Shown one piece after another: positions 35,484 to 44,192 of a stretch of 64,000 nt of DNA. The DNA is from Desulfovibrio mangrovi (GTDB lineage Bacteria > Desulfobacterota > Desulfovibrionia > Desulfovibrionales > Desulfovibrionaceae), in the NCBI RefSeq assembly GCF_026230175.1, contig NZ_CP104208.1, positions 1,984,001-2,048,000 of the forward strand. Direction: 5' to 3'. The notes under the pieces are model-generated. The model searched no databases. It had not been told where the DNA came from and worked only from the letters and a program-made list of their open reading frames with translations. Position 1 is the stretch's first letter. Each line of letters starts with the position of its first letter. The position numbers and the translations under genes were made by a program.

Positions 35484-36377
35484 CTACTTCTTGCCGCCGC
35501 CGTTTCCACCACCATTGCTACCGCCATTACCGCCGCCCTTGCCGTTACTACCTCCGCCTTTGCCGCCGCCCTTGCCGCCGCCCTTGCCACCGGAACCGGA
35601 GTTACCGGAGCTGGCGCTACGCGAGTCGGCCTTGCTCTGACCAAGACCTACGGACTTACCGTTACCGGAAGCGCCTTTCGCGCCCCCTGGCTCGGAACTG
35701 CCAGTCTTGGTATTGCGGCTGTTGCCGGAAACATTGGCTCCATAAACGCCTTTGGCTTTGGCCTGCGCGTCAACTCTGGCGTTCACCTTGGCCTTGGTCT
35801 GCGCCTTTGCGGTTCCGGCAGCCTTTGCGGAAGTCTTAGCAGCAGTCTGAGCCCGTTTGGTCAACCCCATACCCAGTACGCTGGGATGCAGACCCAACTC
35901 ATGCGCTATCTGGCCCCAGCCCATACCGGCGGCACGCATACCGGCGATGTCGGCCTCGGTAACGGACGTGGATTCGGCCATTACCGTATCAGCCTTTTCG
36001 TTGGCGGCATCCAGAGCTGCCTGAGCTGCGGCGATGGCAGTCTCGTCCTGCGCTTCTTCAGCTGCAGCCAGAGCGGCCTCGGCTTCCTGCACCTCGGTAA
36101 GGGCACCTTCAAGCGCTTCATTGGGCTGCGCAGCCGCAGCTGCAGCAAGATTGGCTGCACGGGCTGCCTGCGTGGGATTATTGAACGAGGGAGCTTCAGG
36201 CTCTGCTTCAGCCTGCTCTTCTCCCGCAACTTCGCCATCAGGTGCCGTGGCATCCGGAGCCTCTGTCACAGTATCAGTAGGCGTCGCCGGATCGTCAGCC
36301 GCAAACGAGGCACTGACAAACACAACCAACGCAACGATCAACACTGCAAAAGCGAGTGAAACTATTTTTTTTGCCAT
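35484..36377 (-). CDS. exported Ala-rich/Gly-Lys-rich protein with GWGQIA motif
   Basis: A 297-residue exported protein. ATG 36377 has GGAGAG upstream and opens a signal peptide ending at SASFAADD. Three zones follow: an acidic Ala/Glu-rich helix (to about residue 140), a conserved-looking motif GMGWGQIAHELGLHPSVLGMG (about 150-170), and a basic Ala/Lys zone that turns into a Gly/Ser/Asn/Lys repeat tail (GGGKGGGKGGG). The GWGQIA motif occurs in other small exported proteobacterial proteins of unknown role. It is the last gene of the ECF sigma operon and may be a cell-wall or surface component. Confidence 0.8.
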   Translation of the reverse strand: MAKKIVSLAFAVLIVALVVFVSASFAADDPATPTDTVTEAPDATAPDGEVAGEEQAEAEPEAPSFNNPTQAARAANLAAAAAAQPNEALEGALTEVQEAEAALAAAEEAQDETAIAAAQAALDAANEKADTVMAESTSVTEADIAGMRAAGMGWGQIAHELGLHPSVLGMGLTKRAQTAAKTSAKAAGTAKAQTKAKVNARVDAQAKAKGVYGANVSGNSRNTKTGSSEPGGAKGASGNGKSVGLGQSKADSRSASSGNSGSGGKGGGKGGGKGGGSNGKGGGNGGSNGGGNGGGKK

Positions 36378-36391
36378 GTCATCTCTCCAAA

Positions 36392-37363
36392 TCACTGCTT
36401 CTCCACCTCCGTGATGAACGAAACAGCTTCTCTGAGGTCCTTGGTCTTCCCACCTGCGGTCACCTTTTCAGGTACGCCGAACCAGCTGAGAGGCAATTGG
36501 GCCGGGGAAACACCCCCGGCATACCCAAGAATGTATTCCCTGATCCGCAAAGCCCGTTTTCTGGCCAGTTCGGGGGCGGCATCCACATACGTCACAATGT
36601 GCACCTTCAACGTCTTCGAATTGCCGAGCATGGCGCCCAACAATTGAAGAGAGGGCTTCGCGTCGTTCTTCAGCTCATCGGTACCGGGTTCGAATTGTAC
36701 AGCTTCGAAACTTACCCGTCGTTTACCGATAAGAAAATTACGCCACGAGAAATCGCCCAAGGCATTCAAACTATCAACAGCCCGCAGTGCAAGCGCACCA
36801 TCGGGGTAATACTTCAAATATGTCAGCCACGCCTTCCGCTCTTCCTCGAACCGTTTGAGGCCGTGCAGTGCACGAGGACGGTTATAGAGGGCATCGGGAT
36901 CATAGCTGTCCCGCCCGAGAACCTTGTCATATGCAGCCAGCGCCCCGTTCCAGTCCTTCCTGTCCAGCAGGTTGTGTCCCATGTACAGGCGGGCGTAGAG
37001 GTTCATCGGGTTCAGGGCCAGAGCCTTTTCATACGAGCGGAGTTCCTCGTCGTATTCCATGAGCGCCCAGTGTGCGATACCCTTCCAGAAAAGATAGGTA
37101 TCGTTCCCCGGCTCCAGCTCGACCGCTTTGGTAATGTAAGGCAGCGCCTGCTCGGGCTTGTCATCGGCCAGATACAGACGGGCCATGTAATACCGGGCTT
37201 CAGCATTTTCAGGATCCTCTGCCAGTATGGCAGAAAAGTCCTGAACACCTTCATTATATTTCTTCGTATTGAGATAATATGGACCCTTCACAACCGTACA
37301 TCCAGTCACAAAACCCACTGCCAGCATTAATAAAAGAAACGCCGGCATGACTGATTTTCTCAT
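36392..37363 (-). CDS. TPR lipoprotein with OmpA-like C-terminal domain
   Basis: A 323-residue lipoprotein with lipobox FVTGC at residues 18-22. Residues about 30-200 form four or so tetratricopeptide repeats (AILAEDPENAEARYYMARLY, AVELEPGNDTYLFWKGIAHW, ALALNPMNLYARLYMGHNLL). The C-terminal part has the OmpA/MotB peptidoglycan-binding pattern: VQFEPGTDELKNDAKPSL, then IVTYVDAAPELARKRALRIR. It probably links the outer membrane to the wall. AGAGG precedes the ATG. Fourth gene of the ECF operon, 14 bp before the Gly-rich gene. Confidence 0.86.
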   Translation of the reverse strand: MRKSVMPAFLLLMLAVGFVTGCTVVKGPYYLNTKKYNEGVQDFSAILAEDPENAEARYYMARLYLADDKPEQALPYITKAVELEPGNDTYLFWKGIAHWALMEYDEELRSYEKALALNPMNLYARLYMGHNLLDRKDWNGALAAYDKVLGRDSYDPDALYNRPRALHGLKRFEEERKAWLTYLKYYPDGALALRAVDSLNALGDFSWRNFLIGKRRVSFEAVQFEPGTDELKNDAKPSLQLLGAMLGNSKTLKVHIVTYVDAAPELARKRALRIREYILGYAGGVSPAQLPLSWFGVPEKVTAGGKTKDLREAVSFITEVEKQ

Positions 37364-37453
37364 CGGAACCTCTCAGATACAATTATTTGATAAGGTTCTT
37401 ACAGTGCATTACGTAAGAACAAGATTCAAAGTCACATCATTTTACAAATTCAT

Positions 37454-38251
37454 TTATTGCCGAACATGTCCCGAGCCGCCAGCACCTTGCAGCGTATCGC
37501 GCGAGGTCAGCCCAAGGGCGTCATACAGATCCTGTAACGGTGCACCGTTACGCAACATGGATTCCGCCTGAGCCATCAGGGAGTCGTCTTCAATTCCCTG
37601 ACGACGGGCAAGTGCGACAAGCCGATTGAATCCTCGCCACCGCGGCATAAGCCCTTCATGAGCGAGTCCGGCGGAAACAAACGAATCCACGCCCGCTTCA
37701 CCGATACCGTCCTTGCGCAGCTGCGCGGCAAGCCTCACGGCCGCCGCCAGATCGTCAGCCGACGACGAGACATGGTCGCGAATCAAGGCTGCGACAACAT
37801 CGAAGGGCAATCCCTGCTGCATCGAAGAGCCAATAATAACGACCGCATGATCACCGGCATTCCTGACTCCGGCATTTCGCAACAGATCTCCTGCGCGCTG
37901 CATGTCATCCTGCAATGCTACGAGCACCGGCAGAATTCTGGCGGCAGAAATTCGCTTTCCCATCCCCTCTTCCACCTTCTCCTCAAGAGGGTAGAGAGGA
38001 ACGTTTTTCTCACAGGCATGCTGCAGAGAATCCAACAGGGAAAAGGCATCTTCCCCGGCCAACCTTCCTTCAACGGAGTCAGCCAGAATCCGGTCTACAA
38101 GCGAAGGCGATATCCCGCATTGGCGAGCCGAAGCAGCAGCGCTCGCCAGATCACCCTGCTCTGCGACAGCCGTGCACGGCAACCCAAGGGCCACCGCAGA
38201 TGCCAGCAAGAGTCCCAGCAACGGCATCAAGAAACCGGACTTAAATCTCAC
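37454..38251 (-). CDS. exported helical protein of the ECF operon, unknown function
   Basis: A 265-residue protein. The GTG at 38251 (GGGGAAGAG upstream) opens a signal peptide (RFKSGFLMPLLGLLLASAVA). A TTG five codons earlier is the alternative. The mature part is helical, with several 30-residue units that each begin after a Gly-x-Pro or Gly-Ile (GISPSLVDRILADS, GLPFDVVAALIRDH, GIGEAGVDSFVSAG, GIEDDSLMAQAES). It overlaps the preceding anti-sigma-like gene by 11 nt. No family is recognised. It is probably periplasmic. Confidence 0.78.
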   Translation of the reverse strand: MRFKSGFLMPLLGLLLASAVALGLPCTAVAEQGDLASAAASARQCGISPSLVDRILADSVEGRLAGEDAFSLLDSLQHACEKNVPLYPLEEKVEEGMGKRISAARILPVLVALQDDMQRAGDLLRNAGVRNAGDHAVVIIGSSMQQGLPFDVVAALIRDHVSSSADDLAAAVRLAAQLRKDGIGEAGVDSFVSAGLAHEGLMPRWRGFNRLVALARRQGIEDDSLMAQAESMLRNGAPLQDLYDALGLTSRDTLQGAGGSGHVRQ

Positions 38252-38867
38252 GGGTCTCTTCCCCAATGTACAGCACAGAGTTCCTGCTGCCGAAGCTGTC
38301 CTCGCGGAACAGGCTCACCCCCGGATCGGGAATAGTCATATGCCCATCCACAAGAAAGACATATTCATGTTCCCCGCGCGGCAAAACGGCTTCCAGCACC
38401 CACGCCTTCGAGCCATCATCATAACGCATGACAAAGCTTCCTTCCTGCCACTGGTTGAACGTACCTATTACCGCCACCGATCGCATGCGTTTCTGTCCGT
38501 CGGCCAGAACAAAACGCACCGGCACACCGTCATACTCCCGGAGAGAGGCTGGCGTGGCTTTGGCAGAATACAATATCGAGGTCCCCGGAGTCATCGGCGC
38601 ACCAGCATCACGCAGCATCACATTCACCGATACAACGACCACTGCGGCTAAAGCCAAAGCACAAAGACCGGTTGCAGGTCTGAAGCTCAAGGTTATCGGC
38701 TGACGAAAGGTGCGCAGCATTCTTTGCCACACAGAAGGCTGCTTGGGTTGGATTCTGGACAGTATGTTCGGCATGAGCTCCGGCGGGGCGCTGATATCCT
38801 CATAGTCCCGAATAGCGTCACGCAGCACAGGTACGCGTTCCTTAGTACCGTTTTCAGGAGTGTGCAT
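38241..38867 (-). CDS. one-TM protein with glycogen-binding (CBM48/AMPK-like) domain, putative anti-sigma factor
   Basis: A 208-residue protein. The cytoplasmic N-terminus is about 70 residues (AIRDYEDISAPPELMPNILS). One TM follows (LCALALAAVVVVSVNVM). The periplasmic part ends in an early-set/CBM48 domain: VAVIGTFNQWQEGSFVM, then WVLEAVLPRGEHEYVFLVDG. ATG 38867 overlaps the sigma-factor stop as TGATG, with GGAGG 5-6 nt upstream. This gene order is typical of an anti-sigma factor, but I see no zinc-binding ZAS motif. The CBM-like domain suggests sensing of a glycan or wall fragment; that is inference. Confidence 0.82.
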   Translation of the reverse strand: MHTPENGTKERVPVLRDAIRDYEDISAPPELMPNILSRIQPKQPSVWQRMLRTFRQPITLSFRPATGLCALALAAVVVVSVNVMLRDAGAPMTPGTSILYSAKATPASLREYDGVPVRFVLADGQKRMRSVAVIGTFNQWQEGSFVMRYDDGSKAWVLEAVLPRGEHEYVFLVDGHMTIPDPGVSLFREDSFGSRNSVLYIGEETREI

Positions 38868-39424
38868 CACTCACCTCCAATCAGGTCACGCAGGAGTTCG
38901 AGCCCCCGCTTGATACGCATCTTTGCCGCGCTCAGACCGATATCCAGAGCGCGGGCCACCTCGGCAAGTTCCAACTCTTCGCGGTAGCGTAATATTAATG
39001 CCTCTCTGTAGAGAAGCGGCAACTGTTCCAGCGCTGCGAACGCCCTGTCCCTGTCGAGCCTGACTTCTGATGACGGCTCCTCAAGGACGGGAATGACTGA
39101 ATCAATATCCACATGCACCACATTCAATCTGGCCTGCTTGCGGTAGTAATCCCTTACGATATTAAGCGCCACGGCATGCAGCCAAGGATAAAACGGGCGA
39201 TTCGGCGAGTACTGTTCCAGCTTTTCATATGCCTGCACAAAGGCATCCTGCGTCAGGTCTGCGGCCAGATGAGGGGAGCGCACCGCGCGAAAGACCATAG
39301 CATAAAGACGTTGCTGATACCGAAGTACGAGCAACGAAAATGCGTCAACATCACCGTCCAGCACATCACGGACGATTTTCGCATCATTGGAAGCACCTTG
39401 CTGGGTGCGGGCAGTTTGTCGCAT
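38867..39424 (-). CDS. RNA polymerase sigma factor, ECF (sigma-70 family)
   Basis: A 185-residue ECF sigma factor. Region 2: AFSLLVLRYQQRLYAMVFRA, then DLTQDAFVQAYEKL and YPWLHAVALNIVRDYYRK. Region 4: ALEQLPLLYREALILRYREE, then LELAEVARALDIGLSAAKMRIKR. The ATG at 39424 has no good ribosome site. A strong AAGGAGG (39455-39449) sits 6 nt before an in-frame CTG at 39442, which could be the true start and would add six residues. It heads an operon with a putative anti-sigma gene and three exported proteins. Confidence 0.93.
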   Translation of the reverse strand: MRQTARTQQGASNDAKIVRDVLDGDVDAFSLLVLRYQQRLYAMVFRAVRSPHLAADLTQDAFVQAYEKLEQYSPNRPFYPWLHAVALNIVRDYYRKQARLNVVHVDIDSVIPVLEEPSSEVRLDRDRAFAALEQLPLLYREALILRYREELELAEVARALDIGLSAAKMRIKRGLELLRDLIGGE

Positions 39425-39492
39425 GCGAAGAATCCGAAACAGTATGTACCTCCTTATACGACATACGAGAGCCTCAGGTCACATGACCATAA

Positions 39493-39523
39493 CAAAAAAA
39501 AGAAGCCCGCAAAAGCGGGCTTC
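39493..39523 (-). terminator. terminator after the DUF4139 gene
   Basis: GAAGCCCGC (39502-39510) / GCGGGCTTC (39515-39523). On the minus strand it is followed by a long T run. Only about 40 bp remain between it and the Shine-Dalgarno of the sigma gene. Confidence 0.92.
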
Positions 39524-39545
39524 CTGTATTTACGTTCGCAGGCTG

Positions 39546-41114
39546 CTAACGTCCCCTGCCGAAATCGACATCCATATCCTTGGGTGCAGTCACAGTCACG
39601 GCATGCCTGATGACCGATTCTCCGCCTGCGGGCAGCTCCAGCTTCCACACAAGCTTGTGTTCCTCGTCCTTTTCAGGGCGTGGTGCGGACTCCATTTCAA
39701 TTCGAATATCCGAATGACCGGATTGCGGCTCAGGCTCTTCAACCGTCAGCACCACAGGATGCTTTCGGTCGTTTTTCAAGGCAATCTCCCAAGCCCAGAC
39801 CATGGTCTGTTTGCGGCCTATGATGCCCTTGTTGCCGGACTGCTTCTCAAGAAGACGCATGGTGGCGGAAACCAGCGGGTCAGCGCCGAAGAAAAGGTCC
39901 GCTTCGGTACCGGACAACCTGAAGCTGCGCTTACCGATAAGCGCCCCATCCACAAGGAACATTGCCATGCCTTGCGGCAGTTCCCTCGGGGCAGGCAGAA
40001 CGACCTGTGCGGTCAGGTATGCCTTACTGTCGCCCGAAGGACGGGCCGTGTAGTTGAAGTCGGTTCGCCAGTATTCCGCCTGCACGGGCAGACTGATACG
40101 CCTGCCGGCAGGCACCGTGCGACGCCCAAGCTCCCATACGGCATAACTTCCACGCTCCACCTTGCGGGGAGCCGGTGCTGCGGCAACGGATTTCATCATT
40201 TCCGGTGCAGCCTCCGCCATCATGGGAGCCCTGCCGCCCACAGCACTGTCATACATGACCACCTGACGTTCTTCCACCAACCAGTCGGGCAGTCCGGGCG
40301 GCACGAGCGCGACAAAACGCTCCACCGTGGCGAGGGCTATATTGGCATCCTTCCAATCCAGGCCGGAAGCCTGTTCTATTTCCGCAGTAAAGGTGAAGGC
40401 CACCTTGCCCTGACCGGGCAGAGCCTCAAAACGATACAGAGGCTGCCAGTTGCAGTTGCCGAGCACATAGCTGTAGCGCACTTCCATTTGCGCAGGCGCA
40501 TTGACGAATGCGGCCTGCACGCGCCAGACCTGCCTATCACCGCCTACGGCACGTTTAATGGCGTCTTCAAGTTCGGCAACTTCAGCCTCCAACGCCGTAC
40601 GGCGCTCCTCCACGTCAAACCGGCTGCGATGCAGCCCCGCAAGGTGTTTGGACATGGCAGCATCAAGTCGCTCCATCTCAGCGGCAGACGAGCCGTCAGC
40701 AGGGGTATCGCTCCACAGCGAGATACGGGAGTCTATGGCTCCCAGCTCACCGGAAACCACGGCAAGCTCCCGTCGCTTGGCCAGCAGTTCCTTGCGCATT
40801 GTTTCAACGACTCCCTGACCCACGGCAGGAACACGGTCCAGACGTACATCCACAAGAGTTCCGGACTTGGCTGCAATACGCAGCGTCTCGGGATCGGCAT
40901 AGGCCGGCAGAGTTACCAGAACCCCGCGCTGTCCGTCCGGCAGAATCTCCTGTGAAAGTACCTCAGTGCATTCAAGCAAGGCACGTCCCGGAAACAGCGT
41001 TACGGAATCAGGGGCAACAGGCTTCTCCGCGGCAAAGACAGGCGATGCGAACACCACCAGCACAGCCAGCAACGCAAGAAAATGCCCGCCACAAGCATAC
41101 GAGTATCGTTTCAT
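39546..41114 (-). CDS. DUF4139-domain protein (mucoidy-inhibitor MuiA family)
   Basis: A 522-residue exported protein. ATG 41114 has AAAGGAG upstream and opens a signal peptide ending at SPVFAAEK. A coiled-coil zone lies at about residues 95-185 (KELLAKRRELAVVSGELGAI). A beta-rich C-terminal half follows (WQPLYRFEALPGQGKVAF, ASGLDWKDANIALATVERF, FFGADPLVSATMRLLEKQSG). This layout is the DUF4140/DUF4139 family of unknown function, linked in some bacteria to mucoidy. It lies directly upstream of the ECF operon on the same strand and ends in its own terminator. Confidence 0.87.
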   Translation of the reverse strand: MKRYSYACGGHFLALLAVLVVFASPVFAAEKPVAPDSVTLFPGRALLECTEVLSQEILPDGQRGVLVTLPAYADPETLRIAAKSGTLVDVRLDRVPAVGQGVVETMRKELLAKRRELAVVSGELGAIDSRISLWSDTPADGSSAAEMERLDAAMSKHLAGLHRSRFDVEERRTALEAEVAELEDAIKRAVGGDRQVWRVQAAFVNAPAQMEVRYSYVLGNCNWQPLYRFEALPGQGKVAFTFTAEIEQASGLDWKDANIALATVERFVALVPPGLPDWLVEERQVVMYDSAVGGRAPMMAEAAPEMMKSVAAAPAPRKVERGSYAVWELGRRTVPAGRRISLPVQAEYWRTDFNYTARPSGDSKAYLTAQVVLPAPRELPQGMAMFLVDGALIGKRSFRLSGTEADLFFGADPLVSATMRLLEKQSGNKGIIGRKQTMVWAWEIALKNDRKHPVVLTVEEPEPQSGHSDIRIEMESAPRPEKDEEHKLVWKLELPAGGESVIRHAVTVTAPKDMDVDFGRGR

Positions 41115-41315
41115 GAAAACTCCTTTATTCGCTGAATGACGAGACACCCTACCATATACAGAGCGAGCATTGCCAGCGCGGATGAACCCGGAAACACAGC
41201 CAGAGCACACTATTTTGTCCAAGCATTGCAATACCGGAAGACAGCGACGAAAGTCCGCCCCCCTCTCACTCCCAAAACCGTTAGCCGTTATCAGCCGCGC
41301 CCCCTCGGCTCACGA

Positions 41316-41696
41316 TTATGAAGGATCGACGTCTGCCTCTACAACCAACTCCGTATCCGAATGCGAATACGCCGGTGAGCAACAGCAAAGAATGCGCAAA
41401 GGCACGCTGCCCGCATTGGCTATGCAATGCGCCGTGCCCGGCGCTATCAACACGGTGTCACCAACCCCGACCTCATAGCTACCTTCGCCGAGCGTCATGC
41501 GGCCCGTTCCGGCAGTCACATGATACAACTCTTCGGTTTCATGGTGCACATGCAGAAGGGTAACGGCCCCCACGGGCACTTCCGCCTCCGCCAGCGACTG
41601 ATTCCTGCTGCCGTGCACTGCGGGATGCATCAGTTCACGAATGATGGAGCCATCCTTGGTCACATAGGCGGGAATGTCGGCATAGACTGTTTTCAT
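41316..41696 (-). CDS. small cupin-domain protein
   Basis: A 126-residue single-domain cupin. ATG 41696 has GAGAGGG upstream; the frame is open further upstream without a ribosome site. The two cupin motifs are visible: LLHVHHETEELYHVTAGTGR and GDTVLIAPGTAHCIANAG, supplying the His/Glu metal ligands. A Cys triplet (LCCCSP) lies near the C-terminus. The substrate is unknown. It is located between the DUF4139 gene and the penicillin-binding protein gene. Confidence 0.87.
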   Translation of the reverse strand: MKTVYADIPAYVTKDGSIIRELMHPAVHGSRNQSLAEAEVPVGAVTLLHVHHETEELYHVTAGTGRMTLGEGSYEVGVGDTVLIAPGTAHCIANAGSVPLRILCCCSPAYSHSDTELVVEADVDPS

Positions 41697-41711
41697 GATC
41701 CCTCTCAAGCA

Positions 41712-41741
41712 AACGCCCCCGCGGGGTTCCACGGGGGCGTT
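41712..41741 (-). terminator. hairpin after the penicillin-binding protein gene
   Basis: AACGCCCCCG (41712-41721) / CGGGGGCGTT (41732-41741), 24 bp after the stop at 41766. The T tail is short, so it may also serve as an mRNA 3' structure before the cupin gene. Confidence 0.7.
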
Positions 41742-41765
41742 GTCTGTTTTCAATAATCCATCAGG

Positions 41766-44192
41766 CTAGAACATCTGCTTGAGCAGTTCTTCGCCGCTGG
41801 TCGCGTCATCCTGCTGGCCTCTCCGCAACGGAGCACCGGACATGACGGTTGGCTGCGTTCCCTGCTTGAAAGGCAGGAAGTAGGTTTCATCCGAAGCGCC
41901 GCCAGCCAGCTGGCCGGTCTTGCCGTCGATCTGCACCTGCACGATGCCGGGCGGCATGGGGAAGTCCATGACCGGATAGCTGTCTTCAACAGCAAGACGG
42001 TAATCCCTGACGATGGGCGACGCGGCTCTTGAGCCGGTCTCCCACTTACCCATGGGAGTCAGCTGGTCAAAGCCAACATAGGCACCGGAAACAAGGTAGG
42101 GGGTAACGCCCATGAACCATGCATCCTGCTCGTCGTTCGTGGTGCCGGTCTTGCCGCCGATGGGGCGGTTCAGGACCTTGAGGCGCGCGCCTGTACCGTC
42201 ACGAACCACTTCCTTGAGAATGCTGGCCATGATGTATGCGGTCTGAGGACTCATGGCCTCATGGGCCTCGGACTCGAAGTTGGCAATGGTTTCGCCCCAT
42301 GCATCCTGAACGGAGCGGATGACGCGATGGTTGATCCATGAACCGCCACGGGCGAAGGTGGTATACGCTTCAGCCAGGTTCAACGGAGTCACTTCCACAG
42401 CACCAAGGCTCACGGAAAGGTTGTTGGGGAACGGCCCTTCAAGGCCCATGGCCTTGGCGCGCTCCACAATAGCGGGAATCCCCACCTTCTGCGCCACACG
42501 GATGGTACAGAGGTTGCGCGACTTCACCAGCGCCGTACGCAGCAGCATGGGACCGGAGAAAGTGCCTTCAAAGTTCTCGGGGCGCCACACCTTGGAGGTG
42601 GACTCGTCCGTATAGACGATGGGGGCATCCAGAACGATGGAGGCCGCCGTAAAGCCATGATCCATGGCTGTGGAGTACACAATGGGCTTGAACGCGGAAC
42701 CGGGCTGACGCTTGGCCTGCGTTGCACGATTGAACTGGCTGTCGGCAAAGGAGTATCCGCCCACAAGGGCCAACACATCGCCGTTGACGGGGTCTATGGA
42801 TACGAAGGCGCCCTGAACGGCGGGGTACTGCTCCAGCGCCAGCGGAATGACATCGTCAACGCCGAGCTCCACGGGGTTCCAGGCGTCCTTCTTTTCCTTG
42901 GGCACACTGACGGAGGCCCACACGACATCGCCGGGCTCCATCACCTGACGGGCATCCTTGACGGAGGGAACCTGATCGGTGGCCAGTTTGGGATCCGGCT
43001 TGCGGCACCAGTGCATGGTGGAAACGGGAATATATCCCTTGTAGGCACCAAGACGCACCGTTGCACCGTTGGCATCAACGGTGGAGACAAGCACCTTGAT
43101 CCATGCGCCGTCTTCGAGCGCTCCGGGGGATACGGCCTCCTGCTGCAGGAAGTCCTCGTATTCCTCCTTGCCCAGCTTCTTCAGCGGACCGGCCCATCCC
43201 CTGCGCTTGGAGGAGTCTTCCAAACCTTTGCGCAGAGCGGCTTCCGCCGCAACCTGATGGTGCATATCCACGGAGGTGTAGATGTGCAGACCGGATTCAT
43301 ACACAGCATCTTCGCCATAACGGGGAAGCGTTACGCCAAGGCGCTGCAGATTCTCTTCGCTGAGGAAATCGATAAGCCTGCGGCGAACTTCTTCAAGATA
43401 CCATGCGCCCTGCTTCCAGCTGGGATCTTCCATGCTCTTGTAGACCAGTTCCTGCGCCATGGCCTCTTCATACTCGGCCTGCGTGATCCACTGCAGTTCC
43501 AGCATGCGGCCGAGCACATAATGCTGACGTGCCACAGCCAGTTCCGGGTTACGCAGGGGATTGTACTTGGAAGGCGACTGGGTCAGGCCCGCCAGCAACG
43601 CACACTCGGCAAGGGTCAGCTCGTTGGCATGCTTGCCAAAGTAGGTACGGGCTGCAGCCTCCGCACCATACGCGCCGCCGCCGAGGTAAATCTGGTTCAG
43701 ATAAATGGTAAGGATTTCGTCCTTGCTGAGATAACGCTCCAATCTGTAGGCCAGAATGGCTTCCTTGATCTTGCGTTCGTACTTCTTCTCCGAAGTGAGC
43801 AGAAGCTGCTTGATGATCTGCTGCGTGATCGTTGAGCCGCCCTGCTTGATGGAGCCAGCCTGCATGTTCTTCACAAAGGCACGCATGATAGCGCGCAGAT
43901 CAATACCATCATGCTGGTAGAAGCTGTCGTCCTCGGCGGCAAGGAAGCTCATGGGCAGCTTGGGAGACATGTTGTCCAGAGAAACGAGGAAACGCTTCTC
44001 GCGGTAGAAGTAGCCCAGCACCGAACCGTCGCGACAGTAGACGGTGGTAACAAGCGGAGGACGATAATCGGCAATCTTGGTAAACCCGGGCAGATCCTTG
44101 GAGGCCCACCAGTAAAGGCCGGAAAGGCCAAGCGCCCCGAGAGCGGCGCACAGCGCCACAACCATGGCGCCATACATGAGAAATTTTTTCAT
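41766..44192 (-). CDS. mrcA: penicillin-binding protein 1A (glycosyltransferase/transpeptidase)
   Basis: An 808-residue class A PBP. A membrane anchor lies near residues 8-28. The transglycosylase domain follows (about 50-230) with EDDSFYQHDGID, GGSTITQQIIKQLLLT and the ERYLSKDEILTIYLNQIYLG segment. An OB-like region comes next. The transpeptidase domain has the SxxK serine in RQPGSAFKPIVY, SxN in SKSRN-like LVKSRNLCTIR, and KTG in GGKTGTTNDEQDAWF. It polymerises and cross-links peptidoglycan at the inner membrane. Length is normal. It is transcribed alone. Confidence 0.96.
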   Translation of the reverse strand: MKKFLMYGAMVVALCAALGALGLSGLYWWASKDLPGFTKIADYRPPLVTTVYCRDGSVLGYFYREKRFLVSLDNMSPKLPMSFLAAEDDSFYQHDGIDLRAIMRAFVKNMQAGSIKQGGSTITQQIIKQLLLTSEKKYERKIKEAILAYRLERYLSKDEILTIYLNQIYLGGGAYGAEAAARTYFGKHANELTLAECALLAGLTQSPSKYNPLRNPELAVARQHYVLGRMLELQWITQAEYEEAMAQELVYKSMEDPSWKQGAWYLEEVRRRLIDFLSEENLQRLGVTLPRYGEDAVYESGLHIYTSVDMHHQVAAEAALRKGLEDSSKRRGWAGPLKKLGKEEYEDFLQQEAVSPGALEDGAWIKVLVSTVDANGATVRLGAYKGYIPVSTMHWCRKPDPKLATDQVPSVKDARQVMEPGDVVWASVSVPKEKKDAWNPVELGVDDVIPLALEQYPAVQGAFVSIDPVNGDVLALVGGYSFADSQFNRATQAKRQPGSAFKPIVYSTAMDHGFTAASIVLDAPIVYTDESTSKVWRPENFEGTFSGPMLLRTALVKSRNLCTIRVAQKVGIPAIVERAKAMGLEGPFPNNLSVSLGAVEVTPLNLAEAYTTFARGGSWINHRVIRSVQDAWGETIANFESEAHEAMSPQTAYIMASILKEVVRDGTGARLKVLNRPIGGKTGTTNDEQDAWFMGVTPYLVSGAYVGFDQLTPMGKWETGSRAASPIVRDYRLAVEDSYPVMDFPMPPGIVQVQIDGKTGQLAGGASDETYFLPFKQGTQPTVMSGAPLRRGQQDDATSGEELLKQMF

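Noticed and set aside
35500-35640. Short tandem repeats that could be read as a DNA repeat array.
   Set aside because: They encode the Gly/Lys/Asn-rich tail of the protein at 35484-36377 and have no spacer structure; no CRISPR array is present in the window.
39478-39489. Inverted repeat GGTCA-CA-TGACC before the sigma gene, as an operator.
   Set aside because: It sits between a terminator and the ribosome site with no promoter that I can place; too little support to list.
39387-40955. A 522-codon plus-strand frame opposite the DUF4139 gene.
   Set aside because: It lies wholly over a convincing exported protein on the minus strand and resembles no family.
42657-43835. A 392-codon plus-strand frame opposite penicillin-binding protein 1A.
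   Set aside because: Shadow of the PBP coding sequence; no recognisable motif.
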